The notes under the pieces: model-generated
What the model saw: the letters and a program-made list of their open reading frames with translations, nothing else
What the model was told of the DNA's origin: nothing
Databases searched by the model: none
Program-made: the position numbers and the translations under genes
Assembly: GCA_038124765.1 (NCBI GenBank)
Contig: JAYPCO010000050.1
Coordinates: 1-6,163, forward strand
Origin: HIMB59 sp038124765
GTDB lineage: Bacteria; Pseudomonadota; Alphaproteobacteria; HIMB59
Direction of reading: 5' to 3'
Length of the DNA stretch: 6,163 bases
Shown: in pieces, positions 1 to 6,163 of the stretch
Position numbering within the stretch: the first letter of the stretch is position 1
Layout: every line of letters starts with the position of its first letter

Positions 1-1293
1 CCTAAAACATATAAATTTAATACCAAAAGTCTTCATACCGGTCATCAGCCTGATAAAAACTTCGGTTCTAGAGCTGTTCCCATTTATCAATCGACATCTT
101 ATCTGTTTCAAGACTCGGATCATGCTGCAGCACTCTTTAACTTAGAGCAGGGTGGTCATATTTATACCAGAATTTCAAATCCTACTATTGCTGTCTTAGA
201 AGAACGAGTCGCAGCTTTAGAGGGTGGTTCATCTGCATTAGCCACTGCCTCAGGCATGAGTGCTATGATGTTAACTATACTTTCAATTTGTAGTGCAGGA
301 GATCATATTGTAGCCTCATCTCAATTATATGGAGGGAGTTTTAATCTTTTAAAATTAACACTTCCTCGGTTTGGTATTGAAACTACCTTTGTTAAACCTC
401 GTGATATTGAGGGCTTTAAAAAAGCTATTAAACCTAATACTAAATTAATTTTCGGTGAGCTAATAGGTAATCCTGGTATAGAAATATTAAACCTTCCTGA
501 AATATCTAAAATTGCCCATGAGGCCCATATTCCTGTGGTTATTGATGGCACATTTAATACTCCATATTTGTGTAATTTATTTGATTTGGGCGCTGATGTA
601 ATTATTCATTCACTCACAAAATGGATGGCAGGTCACGGCACTTCAATAGGGGGTATTATTGTCGAAAAAGGACAATTTGATTGGAGAAAAGATAAAAAGT
701 TCCCAACAATGACCGAACCTTATCCAGGTTATCATGGATTATCTTTTGCTGAAGAGTTTGGGCCTGCGGCACTTACAATGAGAGCTAGAGCGGAAGGCAT
801 GAGGGATTTTGGTCCTTGTATGAGTCCAGTTAATGCTTTTAATATTTTAATGGGCATTGAAACACTTTCACTGCGAATGGACAAACACATAGCTAATACA
901 AAAATTATGGTCGATTATTTATCTAAAAATGAAAATGTTTCATGGATTAATCATCCTAGTTTAGAAAATCATCCAGATCACCAACTTGCTAAAAAACTTC
1001 TGCCTAATGGACAAGGTTCTATGATTGCATTTGGTGTTAAAGGAGGTAGGGAAGCGGGTCAGGCTTTTATAAATTCAATGAAACTAACTTCACATTTAGC
1101 CAATGTAGGAGATGCAAAATCTTTAGTGATTCATCCTGCTTCAACTACACACTCTCAAATGGATAAAGAATCATTAGAACTAGCAGGTTTGACTGAAGAT
1201 ATGATTAGATTTTCAGTTGGCTTAGAAGACATGGAGGATATTATGAATGATTTTGATAATGGATTTCGAGCTGCAAAAAAAATTAATAAATAA
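1..1293 (+). CDS. metY: O-acetylhomoserine sulfhydrylase (O-acetylhomoserine aminocarboxypropyltransferase), 5' end cut by window
   Basis: PLP enzyme of the Cys/Met metabolism family, cytosolic. It replaces the acetyl group of O-acetylhomoserine with sulfide to give homocysteine, and in some bacteria uses methanethiol to give methionine directly. Frame 1 is open from base 1 to the TAA at 1291-1293, giving 430 residues; the family is usually about 425-440, so only a few N-terminal codons are missing. An ATG at 256 is internal and is not the start. Visible motifs, in window residue numbers: IYTRISNPT with Tyr55 and Arg57 (PLP phosphate contacts), ASGMSA around Gly85, LYGGS with Tyr110 stacking on PLP, Asp182 in IDGTFNTPY, and the Schiff-base Lys207 in HSLTKWMAGHG. 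The C-terminal SHLANVGDAKSLVIHPASTTH block is typical of this group and separates it from cystathionine gamma-synthase. Asp182 is followed by Gly where many relatives have Asn. The gene leads the downstream hydrolase by five bases, probably in one operon. Its promoter and leader lie outside the window. Confidence 0.93.
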   Translation, partial: PKTYKFNTKSLHTGHQPDKNFGSRAVPIYQSTSYLFQDSDHAAALFNLEQGGHIYTRISNPTIAVLEERVAALEGGSSALATASGMSAMMLTILSICSAGDHIVASSQLYGGSFNLLKLTLPRFGIETTFVKPRDIEGFKKAIKPNTKLIFGELIGNPGIEILNLPEISKIAHEAHIPVVIDGTFNTPYLCNLFDLGADVIIHSLTKWMAGHGTSIGGIIVEKGQFDWRKDKKFPTMTEPYPGYHGLSFAEEFGPAALTMRARAEGMRDFGPCMSPVNAFNILMGIETLSLRMDKHIANTKIMVDYLSKNENVSWINHPSLENHPDHQLAKKLLPNGQGSMIAFGVKGGREAGQAFINSMKLTSHLANVGDAKSLVIHPASTTHSQMDKESLELAGLTEDMIRFSVGLEDMEDIMNDFDNGFRAAKKINK

Positions 1294-1298
1294 TCTAT

Positions 1299-2099
1299 AT
1301 GCTTATAGACGTCCAAAATAAAAAAACTTTTTATACTTCTAGCGGTCGAGAAATAGATTTAAATCAACCTACTATAATCTTTGTTCATGGAAGTGGCCTG
1401 ACACACGTAACATGGGTTTTACAAACACGATATTTTGCTTTTCATGGATATAATACTATTGCAATAGATCTCCCCGGTCACGGTTACTCTGATGGTCCTC
1501 CTTTAAACACCATTGAAGAAATGGCGGATTGGGTGTCAGAATTAATAGATGTTCTTGGTGTCAAAAAAGCTTCATATATTGGACATTCTCAGGGATGCTT
1601 AATCGGCCTGGAATTTGCTCATCGATACCCAGAGAAACTACACCTTTTAGCTTTAATAAATGGAAGTTTATCTATGAAGATGAACCCAGAACTACTGAGT
1701 TTAGCTCAAAATAAAGATCAAAAAGCGGTTGATCTAATGATGGATTGGGTACATGGTCCACTTGGTCAAATTGGCGGTCACCCTGTACCAGGTTTAAGCC
1801 ATATTGGGATGGGTAACCAATTAGTTAAATCTAATAATAATGGTACTTTAGGGGCTGATTTTGGCGCTTGTGACCAATATTCTAATGGCATTAAGGCTGC
1901 TCAAAGCATTCAAAACCCTACCATTTGTATAGTCGGCAATCACGATAGAATGACCCCTAAGAAAGTAGGCATAGAGCTTTCAAAATCAATAAACAAATCG
2001 GAGTTATTCATAATTGAGGATTCCGGTCATATGTCTATATTAGAAACAGCCAGTGAGACATTAAATTTACTTAAGAATTTTTTTAAAAAACATAATTAA
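1299..2099 (+). CDS. alpha/beta hydrolase fold protein, substrate unknown
   Basis: A 266-residue protein of the alpha/beta hydrolase superfamily. The full machinery is visible: oxyanion-hole motif HGSG at 30-33, the IDLPGHGYSDGP strand-loop at about 56-67, the nucleophile elbow GHSQG with Ser97, acid Asp216 in GNHDRMTP, and His244 in DSGHMS. The cap region between about 124 and 195 is rich in Gly and Asn and gives no substrate clue. No signal peptide or membrane segment is seen, so it should be cytosolic. The ATG at 1299 lies five bases after the metY stop and has no Shine-Dalgarno motif, which suggests co-transcription and perhaps coupled translation with metY. It is not MetX (homoserine O-acetyltransferase), which shares the fold but is about 100 residues longer and has a different nucleophile elbow. 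Context hints at a job connected with sulfur amino acids or their esters, thioesters or thiolactones, but that is a guess. The fold assignment is firm; the function is open. Confidence 0.85.
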   Translation: MLIDVQNKKTFYTSSGREIDLNQPTIIFVHGSGLTHVTWVLQTRYFAFHGYNTIAIDLPGHGYSDGPPLNTIEEMADWVSELIDVLGVKKASYIGHSQGCLIGLEFAHRYPEKLHLLALINGSLSMKMNPELLSLAQNKDQKAVDLMMDWVHGPLGQIGGHPVPGLSHIGMGNQLVKSNNNGTLGADFGACDQYSNGIKAAQSIQNPTICIVGNHDRMTPKKVGIELSKSINKSELFIIEDSGHMSILETASETLNLLKNFFKKHN

Positions 2100-2123
2100 A
2101 CAATTGAAAATAGTATTTATTTT

Positions 2124-3008
2124 ATGAAAAAAAATATAACCATTTTAGATGGTGGCTTTGGTCAATCCATAGTTAACAAAGGAATTACTCAAATAGGTAC
2201 ACTTTGGGGTTGTTCTGCATATTTGGATAAAAAAGACCATCATCACGTTGTCGATACTCATTTAGAGTTTATTGATGCAGGAAGCCAGATTATCACCACA
2301 TCTAATTTTACTATTAGAAAAAGACGACTGGCTCAAAACAATGTTGAAAATCGATTAGAAGAATTTTTAAATATTGCAGGCGATTTGGCACGTAAAGCGG
2401 TAATTCAATCACAAAGAAAAATAAAAGTTGCAGGTTCTTTGCCAACTCAAGGAGAGACGTACAAACCTGATATTTTTTTATCAGATGAGCAGTTGATTAA
2501 TGAATTTGAAGTAACCGCAAATACTTTAAACCCTTATGTGGATTTATTTTATTTAGATGTTTTATGCAGTCAAAAAGAAATCGAATGTGCTCTAAAAGCT
2601 GTATCCAAGTTTAATAAGGATATTTTGATTGGAATTCATTTAAAAAAAAATGGAAAACTTCCAAGTGGTGAAGAGATTTTAGATTTAGTTCCTTTAATCG
2701 ATAGATACAATGTAAAGGCTTTAATAGGTGGATGCATAAGCCCAGAGATATATGAAATAAGTAAATTATCTCTGAGTAAAATTAATTGTGACTTTGGATT
2801 CAAAATCAATGCTTTTCAAGATATTCCCGATAATTGGTCAATTCAACCTGGTGTCAATCCTAATTTAAATTTAGGTAAACGTTTAGATTTAGACGAAAGT
2901 AGATTTATTCAATTTTGTAACAATGCTATTAAAAATGGCGCTACTTATATCGGCGGTTGTTGTGAGATTAATCATCATCATATCAAATCTTTTGTTAATC
3001 AGTTGTAA
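2124..3008 (+). CDS. zinc-dependent homocysteine S-methyltransferase family protein
   Basis: A 294-residue TIM-barrel protein of the family that includes MmuM and betaine-homocysteine methyltransferase, in which a methyl group passes to homocysteine to make methionine. Visible signatures: N-terminal DGGFG at 9-13 (family DGG[MF]G), LWGCSAY near 27-33, TTSNF at 58-62 (family TNTY-like), AGSLPTQGETYKPD from about residue 110, and three Cys zinc ligands: Cys204 in IGGCISPE plus Cys279-Cys280 in IGGCCEINHHHI. The protein is slightly shorter than typical MmuM. Two details depart from the usual pattern: Gly rather than Asn precedes the first zinc Cys, and Glu rather than Gly follows the Cys pair. 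These may mark a subfamily. The methyl donor (S-methylmethionine, glycine betaine, a DMSP-like sulfonium or other) cannot be read from the sequence. It lies 24 bases after the hydrolase and on the same strand as metY, fitting a homocysteine/methionine role. ATG at 2124 has no Shine-Dalgarno motif. Confidence 0.83.
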   Translation: MKKNITILDGGFGQSIVNKGITQIGTLWGCSAYLDKKDHHHVVDTHLEFIDAGSQIITTSNFTIRKRRLAQNNVENRLEEFLNIAGDLARKAVIQSQRKIKVAGSLPTQGETYKPDIFLSDEQLINEFEVTANTLNPYVDLFYLDVLCSQKEIECALKAVSKFNKDILIGIHLKKNGKLPSGEEILDLVPLIDRYNVKALIGGCISPEIYEISKLSLSKINCDFGFKINAFQDIPDNWSIQPGVNPNLNLGKRLDLDESRFIQFCNNAIKNGATYIGGCCEINHHHIKSFVNQL

Positions 3009-3038
3009 TTCAAATAAAATTAATGTTTTATTAACCTA

Positions 3039-3374
3039 ATGAAATACTCTGGTACTTGTCATTGTAAATCGGTTGAGTTTGAAGTTGAAACCGATTTGTC
3101 GGTTATAAAACAATGTAACTGTTCTATTTGTATCAGAAAACAAGCTAAAATGATTATTATACCCAAAGATCAATTTACCTTGTTAAAAGGACAAAATAAT
3201 TTGAGTAAATATCAATTTAATTCCATGAAAGCTGAGCATTACTTTTGTAATACTTGTGGGATTTATACTCATCATATTCGAGCTTCTGATCCAAATGGAA
3301 TGGGAGTTAATTCAGGCTGTATCGAGGGTATTGATCCATTCGAACTTCAGTCAGATATAATCAACAACAAATAA
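3039..3374 (+). CDS. GFA-fold (CENP-V/GFA domain) zinc-binding protein
   Basis: A 111-residue protein that is essentially one GFA domain, the fold named after glutathione-dependent formaldehyde-activating enzyme. It has the complete Cys set: CHC (Cys7, Cys9), CNCSIC (Cys26, Cys28, Cys31) and CNTCG (Cys70, Cys73), which in this family bind a structural and a catalytic zinc. The opening YSGTCHCKSVEFEVE and the YFCNTCGIYTHH block are classic. An extra Cys94 lies near the C-terminus. Most members of this family have no proven substrate, and the formaldehyde-activating role of the founding member has been questioned, so 'formaldehyde detoxification' should not be copied over. It is at the short end of the family, with no signal peptide or membrane segment. 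It sits between the methionine-type genes and guaBA, 30 bases after the methyltransferase, with no Shine-Dalgarno motif before ATG 3039. Its stop codon falls inside a perfect palindrome. Confidence 0.88.
   Translation: MKYSGTCHCKSVEFEVETDLSVIKQCNCSICIRKQAKMIIIPKDQFTLLKGQNNLSKYQFNSMKAEHYFCNTCGIYTHHIRASDPNGMGVNSGCIEGIDPFELQSDIINNK
3331..3361 (+). promoter_or_regulatory. candidate sigma70-type promoter for guaBA
   Basis: A perfect TATAAT (-10) is seen at 3356-3361. A TTGATC at 3331-3336 matches four of six bases of the -35 consensus, with a 19-base spacer, a little longer than the ideal 17. Transcription would start near 3368, giving a leader of roughly 47 bases before the guaB ATG at 3415. Both boxes lie inside the end of the GFA coding sequence. 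In AT-rich DNA a TATAAT arises easily by chance, so this is only a candidate; its position before a two-gene pathway unit and next to a palindrome raises its standing. Confidence 0.35.
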
Positions 3375-3384
3375 TTATTTGTTG
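3365..3384. repeat. perfect 20-base palindrome before guaB (possible operator or RNA hairpin)
   Basis: The half-site caacaaataa is followed directly by its exact reverse complement ttatttgttg, ten bases per arm with no mismatch. It contains the TAA stop of the GFA gene (3372-3374) and covers the predicted start point of the candidate guaBA promoter. As RNA it could fold with an eight-pair stem and an AAUU loop. No run of T follows on either strand, so it does not look like an intrinsic terminator. A dimeric repressor site is a reasonable reading but is not shown; it does not resemble the known E. coli PurR box. Confidence 0.5.
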
Positions 3385-3414
3385 AACTAAATAACAAAAT
3401 AAATAATATGTTTT

Positions 3415-4869
3415 ATGGCTTCAATTAAAGATTTTCTTACCTTTGACGATGTTTTGCTTCAACCACGTCGTTCATCAGTTTTGCCCAATCAAGTAGATAT
3501 TAAAACAAATTTAACTAAAGACATCCAACTAAACATTCCAATTTTGTCTGCCGCCATGGATACAGTAACTGAGTCTCGAATGGCCATTGCAATGGCACAA
3601 AATGGAGGACTGGGAGTTATTCATAAAAATTATGATATTGAAACACAAGCTGCGGAAGTGGCAAAAGTAAAAAGATTTGAAGCGGGTATTGTCTATAATC
3701 CCATTACCATGAGCCCCGAAAGTACCATCAAAGATGTATTTACCATCATGAAAGAGCAAAATATTTCGGGTTTTCCTGTTGTAGACTCATCCAATAAAAT
3801 TCTTGGAATTATCACAAATCGTGATGTTCGATTTGTAACTAATGAAAAAACAAAAGTTAAGGATTTAATGACTAAAAAAGTCATCACTATTCAAAAAAAT
3901 GAATCTACTAATATCGCCAAAAAACTTTTACAAGAAAACAAAATTGAGAAACTGGTTGTTGTAGATAAAAATCAAAAATGTATTGGACTTATTACTGTTA
4001 AGGACATTCAAAGAAGTGAGAGATTTCCTTTTTCAGTAAGGGATAAGAATGGAAGATTATTAGTTGGCGCTGCTATCGGCACTAAAGAGCAAGATTTAGA
4101 AAGAGCCAATGCAATTTCTAATGCTGGTGTGGATGTAATTTTCATCGACACAGCACACGGTCATTCTGAGTCTGTTCTAAATGCATTTAAAAAAATACGA
4201 AAAAAAATTCATACACCAATTGTTGTAGGTAACATCGCTACACCTGAAGCTGCAAGAGATTTAATTAAATTAGGAGCTGATGCTATAAAAGTGGGAATTG
4301 GCCCTGGTTCTATCTGTACGACTAGAATTGTTGCTGGAGTAGGTGTTCCTCAATTCACCGCCATACAAGAAATTGCATCTATTACATCGAAATCCAAAAT
4401 TCCGATGATTTCTGATGGGGGTATCAGATATTCTGGTGATATTGTCAAGGCACTTGCAGCTGGCGCTAATTGTATTATGGCTGGTTCACTTTTTGCTGGT
4501 ACAGATGAATCACCAGGTGAAGTTTTCCTTTTTCAAGGTAGATCCTATAAGTCTTATAGAGGAATGGGATCTCTTGGGGCAATGGCAAGGGGAAGTGCCG
4601 ATCGATACTTCCAAGATGAAATTAATGAATCCATTAAGTTAGTGCCTGAAGGTATTGAAGGAAGAATTCCTTATAAAGGTCAAGTATCAAATGTACTTTT
4701 CCAACTCACCGGAGGATTGAAATCAGGCATGGGCTATACTGGCTCTAAAAATCTTATTGCTTTGAGAAAAAACGCTAAATTTATTCGACTAACTAATTCA
4801 GGTATTACTGAGAGTCATGTTCACGGCGTACAAGTAACTAAAGAAGCTCCTAATTACCGTTCAAATTGA
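3415..4869 (+). CDS. guaB: inosine-5'-monophosphate dehydrogenase
   Basis: Oxidises IMP to XMP with NAD+, the first committed step of GMP synthesis; a cytosolic tetramer. At 484 residues it is full length (E. coli GuaB 488). The N-terminal LTFDDVLLQPRRSSVLP and SAAMDTVTE motifs are canonical. A pair of CBS domains, the usual regulatory insert, spans roughly residues 92-205 and includes GFPVV, GIITNRDVR and GLITVKD. Catalytic features: Cys301 in GPGSICTTR, the IMP phosphate-binding DGGIR with Asp334, and the mobile flap with Arg397-Tyr398 in GSADRYF. The C-terminus ends in SHVHGVQVTKEAPNYR, as in other bacterial GuaB. ATG 3415 is chosen because the protein starts just before the conserved N-terminus; an ATG at 3408 is out of frame. 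There is no Shine-Dalgarno motif. Its stop TGA overlaps the guaA start. Alphaproteobacterial relatives share the GAMARGSADRYF stretch, by recollection. Confidence 0.97.
   Translation: MASIKDFLTFDDVLLQPRRSSVLPNQVDIKTNLTKDIQLNIPILSAAMDTVTESRMAIAMAQNGGLGVIHKNYDIETQAAEVAKVKRFEAGIVYNPITMSPESTIKDVFTIMKEQNISGFPVVDSSNKILGIITNRDVRFVTNEKTKVKDLMTKKVITIQKNESTNIAKKLLQENKIEKLVVVDKNQKCIGLITVKDIQRSERFPFSVRDKNGRLLVGAAIGTKEQDLERANAISNAGVDVIFIDTAHGHSESVLNAFKKIRKKIHTPIVVGNIATPEAARDLIKLGADAIKVGIGPGSICTTRIVAGVGVPQFTAIQEIASITSKSKIPMISDGGIRYSGDIVKALAAGANCIMAGSLFAGTDESPGEVFLFQGRSYKSYRGMGSLGAMARGSADRYFQDEINESIKLVPEGIEGRIPYKGQVSNVLFQLTGGLKSGMGYTGSKNLIALRKNAKFIRLTNSGITESHVHGVQVTKEAPNYRSN
4866..4869 (+). other. guaB-guaA TTGA stop/start overlap
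   Basis: The four bases TTGA hold both the TTG start of guaA (4866-4868) and the TGA stop of guaB (4867-4869). The guaA frame just downstream encodes the conserved SVLIIDFGSQYT, and no in-frame ATG lies between the overlap and this motif, so TTG is the best start. This arrangement is typical of translational coupling by a terminating ribosome. No Shine-Dalgarno motif is seen before it. Confidence 0.8.
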
Positions 4870-6163
4870 CCAAATCTGTTTTAATCATCGATTTTGGATC
4901 GCAATACACACATTTAATTGGAAGGAAAATTCGCGAATTAGGCGTTTATGCCGAAATATACCCCCCCAAATATCTTCACAATGTCACCAATATTCTTAAT
5001 CACTCAGTTTTAATTTTATCCGGAGGTCCAGATTCAGTTTTAAACAAAAACTCTCCAAAAATTGATATTCCCTTAGAGCAAATACCTATACCTATCCTTG
5101 GTATTTGTTATGGCTTTCAATACATCTCTAAAGAATTTGGTGGTGAGATTGTTAAAAAAGATCATCGTGAGTATGGAAAAACAATAATTAAATCTAGCAA
5201 ATGTTCCTTATTTAAAGATACTCCATTCGAACAACAAGTATGGATGTCTCATGGAGATAGTTTATCTAAAATTCCTAAAGGTTTTAAAATATTAGCCAAA
5301 ACTAAAAATAAAGTTCCTGCAGCTATTTTTAAAAAAGATATTTATGCTATTCAATTCCATTCAGAGGTAACCCATACGGAATTTGGAACACAAATTTTAA
5401 AAAACTTTTTATTTGATATTTGTCAATTAAAACAAAATTGGAGAAATAACGATCTTCATCAAACGATAGGTAGGTATTTTAAAATTAATGTTAAACAAAA
5501 AAAACCACATATCATTTGTGCGGTTTCTGGGGGTGTAGACTCCACTGTATTGGCATTTGCTATTTCTAAGTACATTAATTTAGAGAATGTTCATTTCATC
5601 TTTGTAAATAATGGTTTGTTGAGAAAATATGATGTTAAAAATATTCAAGCTGTATTTAAATCGTTTAATTTAAAATTAAATATCATTAATGCTGAACACT
5701 TATTCCTTCAAAAACTAAAAAATGTCACAGACCCGGAGCACAAAAGAAAAGTTATTGGTTCTTTATTTATTGAAGTCTTTACTAAATATATCCGCAAACT
5801 AGAGAAACAAGATTTTTATTTAGCGCAGGGAACATTGTACACTGATATTATTGAAAGTAGGTCTTTTCATGGTGGGAAGAGCGTTACAATTAAATCTCAT
5901 CATAATGTGGGCGGTCTTCCCAAAGACTTGAAATTTGATGTTATAGAACCGTTTAAAGAACTCTTTAAGGATGAAGTAAGAAGGTTAGGTGCGTTTTATA
6001 AATTAAATGAGAAATTTATTAACAGGCATCCTTTTCCAGGCCCAGGCTTAGGCATACGTTGCATAGGCAAAGTGAACAGACAAAGATTGGATACCTTAAG
6101 AGATATTGATGAGATTTTTATTAATTTTCTAATTGATAAAAACTTATACCATTTATCTTGGCA
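4866..6163 (+). CDS. guaA: GMP synthase (glutamine-hydrolysing), 3' end cut by window
   Basis: Converts XMP to GMP using ATP and ammonia released from glutamine; cytosolic. The frame is open from TTG 4866 to the window end, giving 432 residues of the usual 510-525; about 80-90 C-terminal residues, the XMP-binding dimerisation part, are missing. Class I glutamine amidotransferase domain: GSQYTHLIGRKIRELGV, LSGGPDSV, the catalytic Cys81 in GICYGFQ, and His165/Glu167 in FHSEVTHT. ATP pyrophosphatase domain: P-loop SGGVDST at 221-227, AQGTLYTDIIES, KSHHNVGGLP, EPFKELFKDEVR and RHPFPGPGLGIR. Several normally constant positions vary: FVNNGLLR (Asn248 where Asp is usual), FHSEV for FHPEV, and LYTDIIES for LYPDVIES. 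The catalytic residues and reading frame are intact, so it should be functional. It overlaps guaB by four bases and is surely co-transcribed with it. A run of seven C at 4961-4967 encodes Pro-Pro and stays in frame. Confidence 0.95.
   Translation, partial: MTKSVLIIDFGSQYTHLIGRKIRELGVYAEIYPPKYLHNVTNILNHSVLILSGGPDSVLNKNSPKIDIPLEQIPIPILGICYGFQYISKEFGGEIVKKDHREYGKTIIKSSKCSLFKDTPFEQQVWMSHGDSLSKIPKGFKILAKTKNKVPAAIFKKDIYAIQFHSEVTHTEFGTQILKNFLFDICQLKQNWRNNDLHQTIGRYFKINVKQKKPHIICAVSGGVDSTVLAFAISKYINLENVHFIFVNNGLLRKYDVKNIQAVFKSFNLKLNIINAEHLFLQKLKNVTDPEHKRKVIGSLFIEVFTKYIRKLEKQDFYLAQGTLYTDIIESRSFHGGKSVTIKSHHNVGGLPKDLKFDVIEPFKELFKDEVRRLGAFYKLNEKFINRHPFPGPGLGIRCIGKVNRQRLDTLRDIDEIFINFLIDKNLYHLSW

Noticed and set aside
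1..255. SAM riboswitch upstream of metY, as found in marine alphaproteobacteria
   Set aside because: The window starts within the metY coding frame, so its leader is not present and cannot be judged.
321..551. Open frame on the minus strand within metY (76 codons)
   Set aside because: It is antisense to strongly conserved metY sequence, and its translation shows no recognisable motif; a shadow of the real gene.
1529..1714. Plus-strand 61-codon frame within the hydrolase gene
   Set aside because: It overlaps the GHSQG-containing hydrolase frame and has no family resemblance.
1299..2099. Hydrolase as MetX (homoserine O-acetyltransferase), the usual partner of MetY
   Set aside because: Too short (266 residues against about 370), and the nucleophile elbow is GHSQG rather than the MetX-type sequence.
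3013..3032. Inverted repeat aataaaa/ttttatt between the methyltransferase and GFA genes
   Set aside because: Seven A/T-only pairs with a six-base loop and no T-run after it; likely chance in AT-rich spacer and too weak for a terminator.
3529..3887. Two minus-strand open frames within guaB
   Set aside because: Antisense to the conserved N-terminal and CBS parts of guaB; no motifs, and expected by chance.
4415..4642. Plus-strand 75-codon hydrophobic frame within guaB
   Set aside because: Shifted frame across the catalytic flap region of guaB; the apparent hydrophobic stretch is a by-product of the frame shift.
1..6163. CRISPR array, transposon, phage, toxin-antitoxin or defence system
   Set aside because: No direct repeats, transposase or integrase motifs or related proteins were seen; the window is filled by housekeeping and metabolic genes.

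Overview
The window is about two-thirds AT (judged by eye). It carries six genes, all on the + strand and tightly packed, with no gap over 45 bases. It opens inside metY and ends inside guaA, so both end genes are cut by the window. The streamlined layout, AT-rich codon use, missing Shine-Dalgarno motifs and an IMP dehydrogenase with alphaproteobacterial-looking stretches (for example GAMARGSADRYF) suggest a free-living, probably marine, alphaproteobacterium of SAR11-like lifestyle. That placement is an inference from style and was not tested by phylogeny.

Left block (1-3008), sulfur amino acid metabolism: a nearly complete O-acetylhomoserine sulfhydrylase (metY); five bases later, an alpha/beta hydrolase with a full Ser-Asp-His triad; then a zinc-type homocysteine S-methyltransferase family protein. 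The first enzyme makes homocysteine (or methionine, if methanethiol is the thiol) and the third can methylate homocysteine to methionine. The hydrolase's substrate is unknown. A small GFA-fold zinc protein (3039-3374) follows, also of unknown substrate.

Right block (3415-6163), guanine nucleotide synthesis: guaB (IMP to XMP) and guaA (XMP to GMP). The two genes overlap by four bases through a TTGA junction, so guaA starts with TTG. Just before guaB, at the end of the GFA gene, lie a perfect TATAAT box and a perfect 20-base palindrome placed where transcription would begin. This is a candidate promoter/operator for guaBA.

I see no mobile element, CRISPR array, tRNA, rRNA or obvious intrinsic terminator. 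Nothing in the window clearly amounts to a new biological system. The most interesting points are the metY-hydrolase-methyltransferase grouping, the methyltransferase's variant motifs, the palindrome before guaB, and a GuaA that departs from consensus at several conserved motifs.
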